Positions 1 to 10,388 of a stretch of DNA of 64,000 bases are shown one piece after another. The stretch is taken from contig CM058233.1 in the NCBI GenBank assembly GCA_030180135.1, forward strand, positions 26,321,615-26,385,614. Reading direction: 5' to 3'. Origin of the DNA: Orychophragmus violaceus (lineage: Eukaryota; Streptophyta; Magnoliopsida; Brassicales; Brassicaceae). The position numbers and the translations under genes were made by a program. The notes under the pieces were generated by a model. The model did not search any database. It saw only the letters and a program-made list of their open reading frames with translations, and was not told the DNA's origin. Each line of letters starts with the position of its first letter. Position 1 is the stretch's first letter.

Positions 1-1030
1 CGTGTATAAGAAAACTAGTGGGAGCAAGATAGTATTTCTTATTCTGTATGTTGATGACATACTGCTTCTCGGAAACGACGTTCCAATGCTGAAGTCGGTA
101 AAGGACTGGCTTGGAAGTTGTTTTTCCATGAAAGACATGGGTGAAGCCGCATACGTTCTTGGAATCAGGATCTACCGGGATAGATCTAGAAGGCTGATAG
201 GCTTGTGTCAAGATTCATACATTGACAAAGTCCTACAAAGATTCAGCATGAAAGATTCCAAGAAGGGCTTCACGCCAATGGTACATGGCACAACGCTAAG
301 CAATAAGCAGAGCCCTACGACGGCTGCTGAGCTTGAGCGCATGAAGAATATTCCTTATGCATCTGCAATAGGATCTATCATGTATGCCATGATCTGTACT
401 CGCCCTGACGTTGCTTATGCATTGAGCATGACGAGTAGATACCAGTCAAATCCAGGTGAAAACCATTGGATTGCCGTTAAGAACATCCTGAAGTATCTGA
501 GACATACAAAGGACAAGTTCTTGGCATACGGTGGAAGTGATGTGCTTAAAGTCAGTGGATTCACGGACGCAAGTTTCCAGACAGACCAAGATGATTTCCG
601 GTCACAGTCCGGTTATATCTTTTGTCTGAATGGCGGTGCAATCAGTTGGAGAAGCTCCAAGCAAGACACCGTTGCTGATTCCACTACAGAAGCTGAATAT
701 ATCGCCGCTTCAGAAGCTGCGAAGGAAGCTGTTTGGATACGAAAGTTCATTATTGAACTAGGTGTGATACCAAATGCGGCTGAGCCTCTGGCACTGTTTT
801 GTGACAACAATGGTGCTATAGCTCAGGCAAAGGAACCAAGATCACACCAGAAATCCAAGCATGTTCTAAGAAGATTTCACTTGATACGTGACATCATTAA
901 TAGAAAGGAAGTCAAGATCAGCCGAGTTCAGACAGATGATAACGTCGCTGATCCGTTGACGAAGCCACTCCCAAGGCCTAAGCTCGAGTTTCTGACTGAA
1001 GCTGTAGGCATTAGAGACATTGAAATGTAA
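1..1030 (+). CDS. copia gag-pol, C-terminal part (RT end and RNase H), partial
   Basis: Open frame entering from the left edge; there is no true start here, and the first codons match the middle of the family A polyprotein. The RT active-site motif YVDD lies near visible residue 18-21. It is followed by the copia RT C-terminal part (CTRPDVAYALSM region) and RNase H with the acidic motifs FTDASF, STTEAEY and FCDNNGA, and the C-terminal ADPLTKPL. The polyprotein ends with a TAA at 1028-1030. No break is visible in this part. The protein would copy element RNA into DNA within virus-like particles. The sense is directly comparable with the complete 1324-residue copy at 51281-55255. Confidence 0.93.
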   Translation, partial: VYKKTSGSKIVFLILYVDDILLLGNDVPMLKSVKDWLGSCFSMKDMGEAAYVLGIRIYRDRSRRLIGLCQDSYIDKVLQRFSMKDSKKGFTPMVHGTTLSNKQSPTTAAELERMKNIPYASAIGSIMYAMICTRPDVAYALSMTSRYQSNPGENHWIAVKNILKYLRHTKDKFLAYGGSDVLKVSGFTDASFQTDQDDFRSQSGYIFCLNGGAISWRSSKQDTVADSTTEAEYIAASEAAKEAVWIRKFIIELGVIPNAAEPLALFCDNNGAIAQAKEPRSHQKSKHVLRRFHLIRDIINRKEVKISRVQTDDNVADPLTKPLPRPKLEFLTEAVGIRDIEM

Positions 1031-1867
1031 TCTAAATTTGAGTGGGAGTTTGAGGGCTTTATTTAGTTATTTGATATGTTCTTGTAAAACATTTTTATGT
1101 TTAATGAAATTATTATTTCAAGATTATTTTAACTGTGATGAAATAATCGTTCCAAAATGATATGAACCATTTTATAGGTCATCGAAGTAAGTGACTTGAT
1201 CTTGAGTTATCAAAGTCATTTAGCTTGATCATGAGACCCTATATTTGATAGATGGCTTATATCATTCAGTCCCTAGTCGAAGGTTGTTGAAATTGGAACA
1301 CCAACAACCGTGAGAGACTAGATTGGTATGTGACTTATGACCAAGTTTCATGGTGTCATAGATGCACGGCATCAAAGTCAATACATAGGTGTATGTTGGG
1401 AACATACGACCGGACACGACCCGCTTATAAGAACTCTTCAGGATATTTATATCTGTGTCATAAGAGATTCTTACTACGACTATAGAGTATAGTCCTTAGA
1501 CCTGAGTTCGCATGCATGTGGCTGCACATGAACTGATGCGCTTTGATCATTGTCTAACGCTGTCGTTATGCGATAGTTATAAGGACCTTGTTTGGGTGTA
1601 TTATGAAATGAGTAGTTTACAGTGATGGAACAAGACGGGATTTGTCCCTCCAATATAAATGGAGTGAATATCTCTAGGCCAATCGGAGATTTGAATACTG
1701 GAAAATGCATGGCCATGCTCAAACGGACTGTCCCGAGTCGTTTGGATTGTCAGTATCAAATCAGAGTCCGATGAACAAGATTAGGCTTTATAAGGATGAC
1801 ACTAATCTTGCCTTATGACTAATCGAGATATTGAGACAAAAGGATTATGAATACAGAGATTCCAGTA
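1031..1867 (+). other. copia A1 long 3' noncoding region with conserved hairpins
   Basis: About 0.84 kb separates the pol stop codon from the 3' polypurine tract. It holds a purine-rich octamer AGTGGGAG at 1041-1048, a stem-loop GGTTGTTG/CAACAACC at 1282-1309 and a tight hairpin GACTATA-gag-TATAGTC at 1478-1494. The same three features occur in the same order in the copia copies at 9556-10388, 29674-30503, 50554-51280 and 61805-62628, although the surrounding sequence differs. No coding potential is recognised. A role in RNA packaging, dimerisation or 3' processing is possible but unproven. Confidence 0.75.
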
Positions 1868-1879
1868 CAAGTGGGAGAT
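1868..1879 (+). other. polypurine tract of copia A1
   Basis: CAAGTGGGAGAT lies directly before the 3' LTR start TGTTGG. It is the expected plus-strand primer site and is identical in the other copia copies. Confidence 0.85.
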
Positions 1880-2519
1880 TGTTGGAATTGTGTCCAGTAA
1901 TCTCGGTACTGTCTCTAGAAAGTAAGAGTATGTCAATGATCAGACATAAGTCATATAATACTGGGGGTCATGATGGCTGGCTAGAGTCCGCTCATGATCT
2001 ATAAGTCTTGGACTTATTGCCTTTATTATATGATTCCATATGGGTCACACGCCTAAGCTAACAGGAAAATGTGTAGGAACGGCTTAGCAGAAGTACGGTA
2101 AAAGTGCCAGGCATTTGTCGTACTTAGAGAGAGATTAATGGGTCTGATTAAATCCAAGGGATTTAATCAGATTGGTATTTGGGCCCAAAAGCCCAAAAGG
2201 AAATAGACAAGTTTTATAATTAAAACTTAAGTCTGATTTTTCCTTGGAACCCTAGCCCCTCTGCGATTTCTCTCTCTCTCTCTGCGCCTCCCACAGCTTG
2301 GTCTAGCAGCCTCTCTTCCTGCAGTGTGCGTGTGTGAGCCTTTGGAGGATCCATCCCTAGGTGGTTCTGCTGATCTCTGACCTGTTCTCTCTTTCCGCTG
2401 CACAAACAGGTAAAAGGTGAGATCCATTATTGTTTCTATTCAAGAGAACCTAGATCTGGCATGTTTAGGATCTATTAATATGATGAATTGAATCAGGATT
2501 AACACCAAAAGATCCTTCA
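1880..2519 (+). repeat. 3' LTR of copia A1 (640 bp)
   Basis: Begins TGTTGGAATT and ends ATCCTTCA, the same ends as the LTR pair at 49918-50553 and 56880-57515 read on the opposite strand. It contains TGGGCCCA near 2181 and an AT-rich TATA-like stretch near 2213, followed by a CT-rich transcribed part with a short TC repeat at 2270-2283. Confidence 0.9.
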
Positions 2520-2692
2520 GTTCAGGGATCACACGTCCCTCAACATCAATCCTATGCCCAGCATCATTGTACTAGTTGTTCTGGTCGTCCCTCAAAACAC
2601 CCTCAGCAACAGGTCTCAGAATCAAGCGATTTTGCACCATCCTTGCTCGTTGACCTTTTCTGTTTGTTCTCTCTGGTCTCACGCGTCTGCAT
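2520..2692 (-). pseudogene. Athila G1 gag, N-terminal fragment
   Basis: Reading leftward from an ATG at 2690-2692, the first codons (MQTRxTR) match the gag start of the Athila element at 45780. Further on, a GVLRD segment and an IDVEG segment match Athila gag residues roughly 45-70, but frameshifts and stops lie between them. The fragment is cut at 2520 by the copia A1 insertion. It is non-functional. Confidence 0.7.
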
Positions 2693-2945
2693 AAACCGTC
2701 GGTAATCGCAGTGCAACGATCGATACTAGGATGCAACGATCGATTCAGCTCGGGATTCGCCTTGTGTCGAATGATTCAAAAGATGCGTCGATCGATGCAA
2801 AGCGATATCAGACCTGAAACACACGCAGACAGAGAAAAACAGAGAAAATTAGTAACAAAACCAAAAAAACGAAAAACCTAGTCTAAACTTTAGATTCAAA
2901 TCTATCGAAGACTCAAAAGAGTCCCCGACAACGGCGCCAAAAACT
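2693..2945 (-). other. Athila G1 leader with tRNA-Asp primer-binding site
   Basis: The PBS at 2922-2939 reads TGGCGCCGTTGTCGGGGA on the minus strand, complementary to the 3' end of plant tRNA-Asp with one mismatch; it lies 6 nt from the LTR, as in the element at 44307. The leader contains two CGATCG pairs (2717/2737 and 2768/2789) flanked by ATCGC/GCGAT arms. Confidence 0.85.
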
Positions 2946-3511
2946 TGATACGATCAGAGTTTTAATGCCTAGATCTACACTGCAAGTGCACAGACGTGAC
3001 AGTAGTATATAGGGTATCGAAATCCACAAAGACTCTAGACCTTACGATAGATTAGAGAATTGTCAAATTAAGCTAGGTGAATTAATAAGAAACTAAATAG
3101 CAAAGCAGAAAGTAAATCAATAGCATAAGTGGTTTTGTAAGCAAGTACTAAAAGCGTCAAGTCTAGGGAGTTCTCAGGAAATCAGACAAGTAAATTAACT
3201 ATCAGTCAGGATCAAATTAAGTCCGGTTCTAGAACTCAAACACAGATATAGAACTAACCAACTTTCATTGCGAGAATTCTCTAAGTCTAATAGCAGAAAC
3301 CCAAATTTCTTTGCAATTCCTAACAGATTAAACTAGCCTTAAGTGCAAGTTCGATTTGTTCACAATTCAATTAAACCAAATTTCTTTGCGGATAATTCAA
3401 TTGCTCAACCTAAATAGTTCAGATTCTAAATTACACTTTCGTGTCAATTTAATAACCTAAAGTCTAGATTCTAAGTGATCAGGTTAGAAACTAGTATTAA
3501 GCACAATTCAG
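2946..3511 (-). repeat. Athila G1 5' LTR, truncated
   Basis: On the minus strand this ends at the PBS side and matches the last ~570 bp of the Athila H LTR (compare 44950-45526): the attcgcaaag-type repeats, the GAGAAC...CCTAGA segment and the GATTCGATACCC block near the end. The 5' part of the LTR is missing. The match stops at about 3511, where a plus-strand LTR of another Athila begins. Confidence 0.8.
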
Positions 3512-4449
3512 GTGCACACGCGAGTCAGACTTATTCTCGGCGGTTTAATGAAGAGTTTGGGCTTTGCAACAAAGCCCAGAAGTTTCTCATAATTACAAAG
3601 AAGTCCCAGTCGTGATTAGATCATTATATTAGGGTTTTTAAGCCATTGTTTAGGCTACACTTTATTTTACATTCAGAGAGTTTTAGGGGTTGATCAGATA
3701 CTCAACAGAGAGAAGATTTCGAACCCCTATTCTTATTCCGTTGATTATTCTAGGATATTTATTTTGACTATGTTTTCTGTTATGATTGTTATGTCTGAGT
3801 AGATCTCTTGTTAGGTTAGGGATTCTCGTTAGGAATTTGAAGGAATGTTAGATTAACTAATTGATTAAGATTCATCATCTAGTTCTTCATCTAAATTGTT
3901 CTTAACGCTTAATCTTAACTGGCCATTTAGATTATTGATATTAGGTTAATTCACGCAACGAAAGTTGGTTAATTAACTAGATCTGATTTAGGTGAGCAAT
4001 TTATCTATTCGCAAAGAAATTTGGTTTAGAGACATTGTGAACGAACGAACTTGAAATTAATGCATGTTTAGAACTCTAGGATTCGCAACGAAAGTTGGTC
4101 TGCTAGGTTGTTAGACATATAATTATCGCAGCGAAAGTTGGTTAGTTATACTTTTGTGATTCTAGTTCAAGAACGCTATAGATTGAATCTTGACTGATGT
4201 TAATCTGATTTCCTGATATCCTGAGAACTTCCCCGAAACCTGGCGCCTTCGTTAATTGCTTACATTCACCTCATTTTATTCGTTTACTTGCTATCTTGTT
4301 TACTGTTTTAAAATCTGATTCTCTTAGCTTAATTCGAACTACCTATAATCTATTGTGTGACCGTGAGTCCTTGTGGATTCGATACCCTAGATACTACATT
4401 CGCATCACTGTGCACTTGCAGTTAGAATAGGGATAATTCTTGACCTATC
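3512..4449 (+). repeat. Athila G2 LTR, 5'-truncated
   Basis: Plus-strand Athila LTR from about position 240 of the family LTR to its end GACCTATCA at 4449. It is closer to the LTR at 21873-23009 (shared AGAGTTGG/AAGTTGG repeats, TTGTTCTTAACGCTTAATC) than to its inverted neighbour, so the two are different subfamilies, not a recent palindromic duplication. The clean LTR end at 4449 abuts a chromovirus LTR, and the following CTTTC (4450-4454) would be its target duplication. Confidence 0.8.
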
Positions 4450-5000
4450 ACTTTCTCAACCACCAAACCCTTCCTTGATCGACGGCCTTCTTCCTCTTGA
4501 ATCCGGCCAAACTCTCTCTCTTACTCACGATTTTATGGCTTTTGCCTTAGAGAATTCTGGGATTGTTTCCCTTGTATGTGTATGCGCAAAAATGGCCTCC
4601 AAGGGTCTTATTTATAGACCCAAAATATCCCCATAACCGCCCCAAGGAAGCTTTGTCTTTTGGCTTGCCAATGGACACAATGGCCATTGGTGACCATTCG
4701 CTTATGGCCTCTTGATCAGCTAGTGACACTAGCTGATCAGCTGACTTCACACTCCTACACTCCAGCTTAGCTGAGCTAAGCTAGCCTTCAGCTTCCCTAG
4801 CTGTTCAGCTCAGCCGTCCAACTCATTTGAGCTAAACCCTTTTCTTCCAGCTACTTTTCCTTTAGGTCAAACTCCCTTCAAGCTGAGCTTGACCTTGTTC
4901 TGCCCATGGAACACTCTTTTAGATCCTTTGGATCGTGAGTTTGGTCTTATGGTTCCACGGACAGCCCAACCGACCCTTAGGCCGGTTTGGGGATGTTACA
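4450..5000 (-). repeat. 3' LTR of element D, inner fragment
   Basis: Matches 18935-19454 of the complete LTR, including the GCTGAGCT/AGCTAAG-rich segment, and ends GATGTTACA next to the PPT. The outer part is displaced to the left by the Athila LTR at 3512-4449. Confidence 0.85.
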
Positions 5001-5019
5001 AGTCTCCCCCCCCCCTTGA
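5001..5019 (-). other. polypurine tract of element D
   Basis: On the minus strand this reads TTCAAGGGGGGGGGGAGACT, a run of ten G directly before the 3' LTR, as expected for the plus-strand primer. Confidence 0.8.
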
Positions 5020-5059
5020 AATAGATTCATCCCCGAATCCGCTCCAAGGTGTTCGTTCC

Positions 5060-5847
5060 TTGTAAACTCCTCGAACCACTATGGGTAGTCGGCCTTCATT
5101 CTGTTCTCCGTTTCCCAAGTTATCTCCTTAACCCCGTTTCAAATCCATTCAACCTTCACCACTTGGATGACTTTCTTTCGGGTTGCTAACCTATCCAGAA
5201 TCCTTAAGGGCCGCGTTTCCATAGTTAGATTTGCCTTTAGATCTTCCGGGATCTCGGGCGTAATCTTATCTTGATCCGAAAGGCACTTGTGCAACTATGA
5301 TACATGGAACACATTGTGGAATGCTTCCATCTCATTGGGCAAGTCTAGCTTGTAAGCGACCATCCCGACCCGTTCTAGAATCGTGAACAAAACTAAGTAC
5401 CTTGGATCAAGTTTTCCACGTTTAGAAACCCTTGCCCTTCCTTTGAAGGTAATCATCTTAAGGTAGACTCGATCCCCAACTTGGAACTCGATGTCTTTCC
5501 TTCTTTTGTTTGCATAACTCCTTTGGCGGTCTTGTGCGTCCTTCATCTTAGCTCGTAGGAAACGGATTTTTTCGGTAGTCTCTTCAACTATATTTGGCCC
5601 AAGGACCCTTGACTCTCCCACTTGCGTCCAGCTCATAGGGCGACATTCCGATGCTTGTTTGGTAATTGTTGTTGTAAGCAAACTAGGTCAAGGGCAAATA
5701 CTTTTCCCAAGAGTCTCCGCAATCCAGAACACATGATCTCAACATGTCTTCTAGCGTTTTTATGGTCCTTTCTGACTGACCATCCGTTTGTGGATGATAA
5801 GCCGTGCTCATGTTCACTCTCGTTCCTAGGGCTTTCTGAAAAGCTTG
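5060..5847 (-). pseudogene. element D integrase C-terminus and chromodomain, degenerate
   Basis: The minus strand encodes the integrase C-terminal segment (RQRSYANKRRKDIEFQVGD, then VYLKM) typical of plant Ty3/gypsy elements. After it, across stop codons, comes a chromodomain-like tail with VKVEW, NGVKEITWE and RMKADYP. This tail marks the element as a chromovirus, whose chromodomain is thought to steer integration to heterochromatin. There is a frameshift between about 5640 and 5690 relative to the integrase core, and stops in the tail. A FAYNNNYQTSIGMSPYE segment lies at 5640-5700. Confidence 0.8.
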
Positions 5848-7071
5848 CTAGAAATAAGATGTGAACCGACCATCTCGGTCTGAGACTATACTTGCCGGTA
5901 CACCATGAAGTCTCACGATTTCATCAATTAACTTCTCGTCAAGTTTGCCCACTCCATCAGTCTTCTTGATGGCTAAGAAATGTGCGGACTTGGTCAGTCT
6001 GTCCACCACAACCCAAATCATGTCTCTTCTTAACCGGGTCACCGACAGTCCGGTTACAAAGTCCATCGTAATGTGATCCCACTTGCATTCCGGAATGGGT
6101 AAACTCTGCAACAGGCCGCTCGGGACAATCTTGACCAATTGACACGTTTGGCACTTAGACACCCACTCAGCAATGTCTCTCTTCATCCCGACCCAATGAT
6201 AGTACCGTTTGAGGTCAGTGTACATCTTGGTCTGTCTGGGATATATAGAGAACTTAGACTGATGAGCCATCCTTAGGATTTCTTCCTTAAGGCCTGTCAC
6301 ATCGGGAACACACACTCGACCATTCACCACAACTGTTCCATTGTTGGTGAACTGATACTCAGTGTTGTTGTTGTTAACTGATTTCATCAACTCTTCATCG
6401 TGTTCCTGGGCCCACCGGACCCTTGTCAACAGATCCGCCTGATCTGCTGCTCCAATACCAAGTGGCTCATTGTCCACTGACAACGCATTAAGATGCAAGG
6501 ACCGGACCAATCTGATCAAGGTGTCTGCATCCTTTTCTGCGGCCACTTCGGTCCTTTTCCGGCTTAAGGCATCTGCGACTAAGTTCGCCTTTCCAGGATG
6601 GTAAGTGATGTCTAGATCGTAATCCGCCACCAATTCCATCCACCTTCTCTGCCTTAGGTTCAAGTCAAGCTGAGTGAACACATACTTCAAGCTCTTGTGG
6701 TCGGTGAATAGTTGCACTTTTGCTCCGTAGAGATAAGATCGCCAGATCTTAAGTGCAAATACCACAGCGGCCATTTGAAGATCATGAGTTGGATAGTTAC
6801 CCTCGTGCTTCCTCAACTGTCTTGAGGCATAGGCTATCACCTTCCCGTCCTACATCAGAACGCATCCTAACCCGTTACGGGATGCATATGTGTAAACCAT
6901 GTATGGCACGTTGTCTACTGGCAGTCTTAGAACAGGTGCTTTGGTCAGCATATCCTTCAAGTCCTTAAAGCTCTTCTCTGCGGCATCTGTCCACTCGAAC
7001 TTTACGTTCTTTCCAGTTAGCTTAGTCATAGCCTTAGCCATACTTGCAAAACCCTGGACAAACCGCCTATA
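5848..7071 (-). pseudogene. element D RNase H and integrase core
   Basis: Continues the RT frame after nonsense codons at 7072-7074 and 6850-6852. RNase H motifs: LFTDHKSL, RRWMELVADYD and YHPGKANLVADALSRK, ending near 6558. The integrase has the H2C2 zinc region (HQSKF...KCQTCQ) and core motifs around the catalytic aspartates: WDHITMDFVTGL, then VSDRDGRFTS near the 5' end of 5848. A stop then interrupts the core. Together these would have removed the RNA template and joined cDNA to the host chromosome. Confidence 0.88.
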
Positions 7072-8436
7072 CTAACCGGCCAGCCCGAGGAAACTTCTAA
7101 CCTCGTTTGCGTTCCTCAGCCGCAGCCACTCTTCAATCGATTGGATCTTGTCCGGATCGACCGACACACCTTCATCTGACACTATGTGTCCTAGGAAACC
7201 GATCTTCCTTTGCCAAAAGCTACACTTGCTGAGTTTGGCATAGAGCTTATGTGCTCTTAAGGTTTCCATCACGATTCTTAGGTGTTCACCATGTTCCTTC
7301 CGGTTCTTGGAATAGACAAGGATGTCATCAATGAATATGATAACGAACTTGTCTAACCATTCCCGAAAGACCCCGTTCATCATTTTCAGGAATGCAGCTG
7401 GTGCATTGGTTTGACCAAATGGCATGACCACGAATTCGTAGTGACCATACCGAGTTCTAAACGCGGTTTTCCTCATGTCCTCAGGTGCAATCGGGATTTG
7501 ATGGTATCCCGAAGCCAGATCGATCTTGGAAAACACGGATGAACCCTTTAATTGATCCAACAATTCATCTATCCGAGGCAACGGGTACTTGTTCTTCACA
7601 GTGACCCGGTTTATGCCTCGGTAGTCAATGCACAACCGAAGGCTTCCGTCCTTCTTTTTGAAGAATAGAACGGGCACCCCCCAAGGAGAACTACTTGGCC
7701 TAATAAAGCTTTTGTCTAGCAGTTCTTCCAGCTGCTTCTTCAGCTCAGCCATCTCGGATGGGGCCATCCTATATGGCGATTTGGAGAGAGGTTTAGTCCC
7801 GGGTTCTGGCTCAATGACGAACGGATCAGACCGGTCAGGCGGTAAGCCTTCTAAGGCCTTGAACACGTCCCCAAAGACTTTGACCACTGAGATCTCCTCG
7901 ACCTTCATCTCTGGCCCAACTTCCTTAGTGGTGATGGTGGCTAGGTATGCTTCACATCCCTTTTCCAACATCCTTTCTGCTTGGATAGCAAAGACGACCA
8001 AACTCCCCGAAGTTGGTCTTACTCCTTGGAAAACGACCCTTCCTTCTGGTCGTTCCAACTTCACCCTTCCTCGGTGGCATTCAATGGTGGCTCGGTTTTG
8101 TCCGAGCCAGTCCATTCCTAGGATCACTTCGTGATTCTTAAGCTGGACTCCTACTAGGTTAGCTGGCATGTCCACGCCCCCAACGGAGACTGGAATGTCC
8201 TTGACTAACCCTAACATGGGCATCACTTGCCCGTCGGCCGCATTCACAATGCCTTGGACGGCGATTTGTTCCTTCTGGAACAAGCCTTTCCCAATCATTC
8301 CGGGACTCACAAAACTATGTGTAGCCTCAGAGTCAAATAGCGTGAGTGTCTTCACACCACCTATTGTAATGGTCCCTACACATTCCCCCAAATGTCTAAG
8401 TGTCCCTCCCTTTTCCCCAATGTATGCAATGCATTT
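7072..8436 (-). pseudogene. element D protease and reverse transcriptase
   Basis: The protease comes first, with the active-site segment LFDSEATHSFV. The family motif is DSGATHSF, so the conserved glycine after Asp-Ser is replaced by glutamate, which should cripple the enzyme. The RT follows: FFKKKDGSLRLCIDYRGIN, YPLPRIDELLD, SKIDLASGYHQI, MPFGQTNAPAAF, the catalytic FIDDILVYS and GFLGHIVS. The frame is open from 8391 to 7072 (439 residues) and stops after SFLGLAG, where the family continues with YRRF. Confidence 0.9.
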
Positions 8437-8909
8437 TTAATATTGAAGAAGTAGAGGTCTTAGTGACGTACCAGTGATCGAGTCGTATGAGCCGGCCTCG
8501 CCTGCATCCTTCACCAGATTGTAGACTCGGGGCGTCCCGGCTTGGCCCTTAGCCTTGGCCGCGCGACCTTCTTGTCCCCGGTTCCCTTCTGGTGCCTTCT
8601 GATTTTCACCTTGCAGCTTCGGGCAATCACGCATGTAATGCCCGGTCCTTCCACATTGGAAACATGTCAATGGTCTTTCTGTCAACCTTTCTTGCCCCTT
8701 CTGTGGACAGCTTGCGACCTTGTGGTCTTTGCTTCCACACTTCGCACATACCTTCCCGGCTTTCCAACACTCCCCCAAGTGATATTTGCCACAGGTGGTA
8801 CATTTAGTGCGGTCAGAGAATTGGCGATCAGCCCCCACTTGATCCCATTTCCTCTTTAGGTTCTTCCCGGGTCGGCTGGCCACTTTGTCCTGTGCCTTTG
8901 TGCCCACGC
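8437..8909 (-). pseudogene. element D gag, zinc-knuckle part
   Basis: Minus-strand frame with three zinc knuckles in a row: CTTCGKYHLGEC, CAKCGSKDHKVASC and CFQCGRTGHYMRDC. They are followed by a Lys/Glu-rich linker and a VYNLVKDA segment. The nucleocapsid part would bind element RNA. A stop codon at 8437-8439 separates it from the protease in the same frame. Its upstream half lies at 16416-17475, beyond the copia insertion; the TSD copy at 8910-8914 marks the break. Confidence 0.88.
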
Positions 8910-8914
8910 GGTTC

Positions 8915-9555
8915 TGTAGGATTATGTGTGTTCATTGGTGTAATTATCAGATTACAACCTAACATAATCAACTAGGATCTAGGTGATTTGCATTTGAATC
9001 ATAAACAGATCAGGATCATTACCTTGTGATTGCAGCGGATTGATCAAAGGAATATCGAGATCTGTAAGAGCTGATGATAACCGGCTCCTCCTAGGTATCC
9101 ACACTCTTACAAGCTACTGGATCAGGCTGCTAGACCAAAGTTGGAACAACAGAGAGAGAGAGGACGGCCAGATCTAAAAGAAATCGCAGACCCTTAGGCT
9201 TAATGGCGCCTCTCTCTTGCTTATATGGGCCCAAGTAATTAAACTAATGGCCTATTAGGCTTTTGGGCCCAATACCCAAATCAGACAAAAGACTGTCTTT
9301 TGTCTGGCCCAATTCTCTGTACAAATACAGTAAATGCCTTGCATCTTACCGTATTAATTCCATTTAACTTTCCCGTTAGCTATGGTGTGTGACCCTTTGG
9401 GATCATACAATACTGGTAATAAGTCCTAAACTTATAGATCAAGAGCGGGCTCTAGCAAGTCATCATGATCACCCAGTATTTATGACTTATGTCTGATCTC
9501 GACACTTATCATACTTTCTAGAGATAGTACAGTAGATTTCAGGACATTCCCAACA
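8915..9555 (-). repeat. 3' LTR of copia B (641 bp)
   Basis: On the plus strand begins TGTAGGATTATG and ends TTCCCAACA. It retains the 16 bases after 8991 that the other LTR lacks. Promoter-like TGGGCCCA boxes lie at 9226-9233 and 9264-9271. Confidence 0.95.
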
Positions 9556-10388
9556 ATCTCCCACTTGTACTGGAATCCTACATTCCCTAATCCTTTTGTC
9601 TCAATATCTCGATCTGGCATAAGGCAAGATGCGTGTCATCCTTATATAGCCAGACCATGTTCATCGGACCAGATTTGATACTGACAATTCAAACGACTTG
9701 GGCAAGTCCGTTTGGGAGTGGCCACTCTCTTACCAGCTATCAAGTCTCCGATTGGCCTAGAGATATTACCTCCGTTAAACGGCTGGGACAAATCCCATCT
9801 TGTTCCATCACTATGAACTACACACTTCATAATACACCCAACCAAGGTCCTTATAGCTCCCAGTTACGAAACAGCGTTAGACAATGATCAAAGCGCATCA
9901 ATCCACGTGCAGCCACATGCATGCGAACTCAGGTCTAAGGACTATACTCTATAGTCGTAAATAAGAACCTCTCATGACACAGATATTAATATCTTGTAGA
10001 GTTCTCATCAGCGGGCCATGTCCGGTCATATGCTCCCCTACATATACCTATGTGTTGACTTTGATGCCGCGCATCCATGACCCATGAAACTTGGTCATAA
10101 GTCTCAACACACTCTAGTCTCAAGTGGTTGTTGGTGTTCCAATTTCAACAACCTTCGACTATGGACACTTTGATTTATGTCATTTCGTTAAATATGGGGT
10201 TTCATGATCAAGTCTACTCATGTACTTCGATGGCCCATATATAATGACATGAATCATTTTTGGAACGATTATTTTATATCACAGTTAAAAATAATCCAGA
10301 AATAAAATCTCATTAACATTTAAAATGTTTACATGAACCAATCAAAATAACTAAAATAAAGCCCTCACAACTCCCACTCAAAAAGAGA
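9556..10388 (-). other. copia B 3' noncoding region, PPT and hairpins
   Basis: The PPT (CAAGTGGGAGAT on the minus strand) is at 9556-9567. A second AGTGGGAG octamer sits just after the pol stop, at 10371-10378. The hairpin GACTATA/TATAGTC is at 9940-9956 and the GGTTGTTG/CAACAACC stem at 10126-10153. Order and spacing match the other copia copies. No protein is recognised. Confidence 0.75.

Larger units (their letters stand above)
1..2519 (+). mobile_element. Ty1/copia element A1, 3' half (family A)
   Basis: The window opens inside the reverse transcriptase of a copia element. What follows is RT end, RNase H, stop codon, an 849-bp noncoding 3' region, polypurine tract and 3' LTR ending at 2519. 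The LTR and protein match the complete copy at 49918-57515 closely, so both belong to one family. The next five bases, GTTCA (2520-2524), should be the right target duplication; the left copy is outside the window. The element sits in the gag start of an Athila remnant on the opposite strand. Confidence 0.92.

Noticed and set aside
2220..2427. two overlapping minus-strand frames of about 60 codons
   Set aside because: Antisense to the transcribed part of the copia A1 LTR; low complexity from a TC repeat.
7628..8134. 168-codon plus-strand frame
   Set aside because: Antisense to the protease-RT of element D; no recognisable motif.
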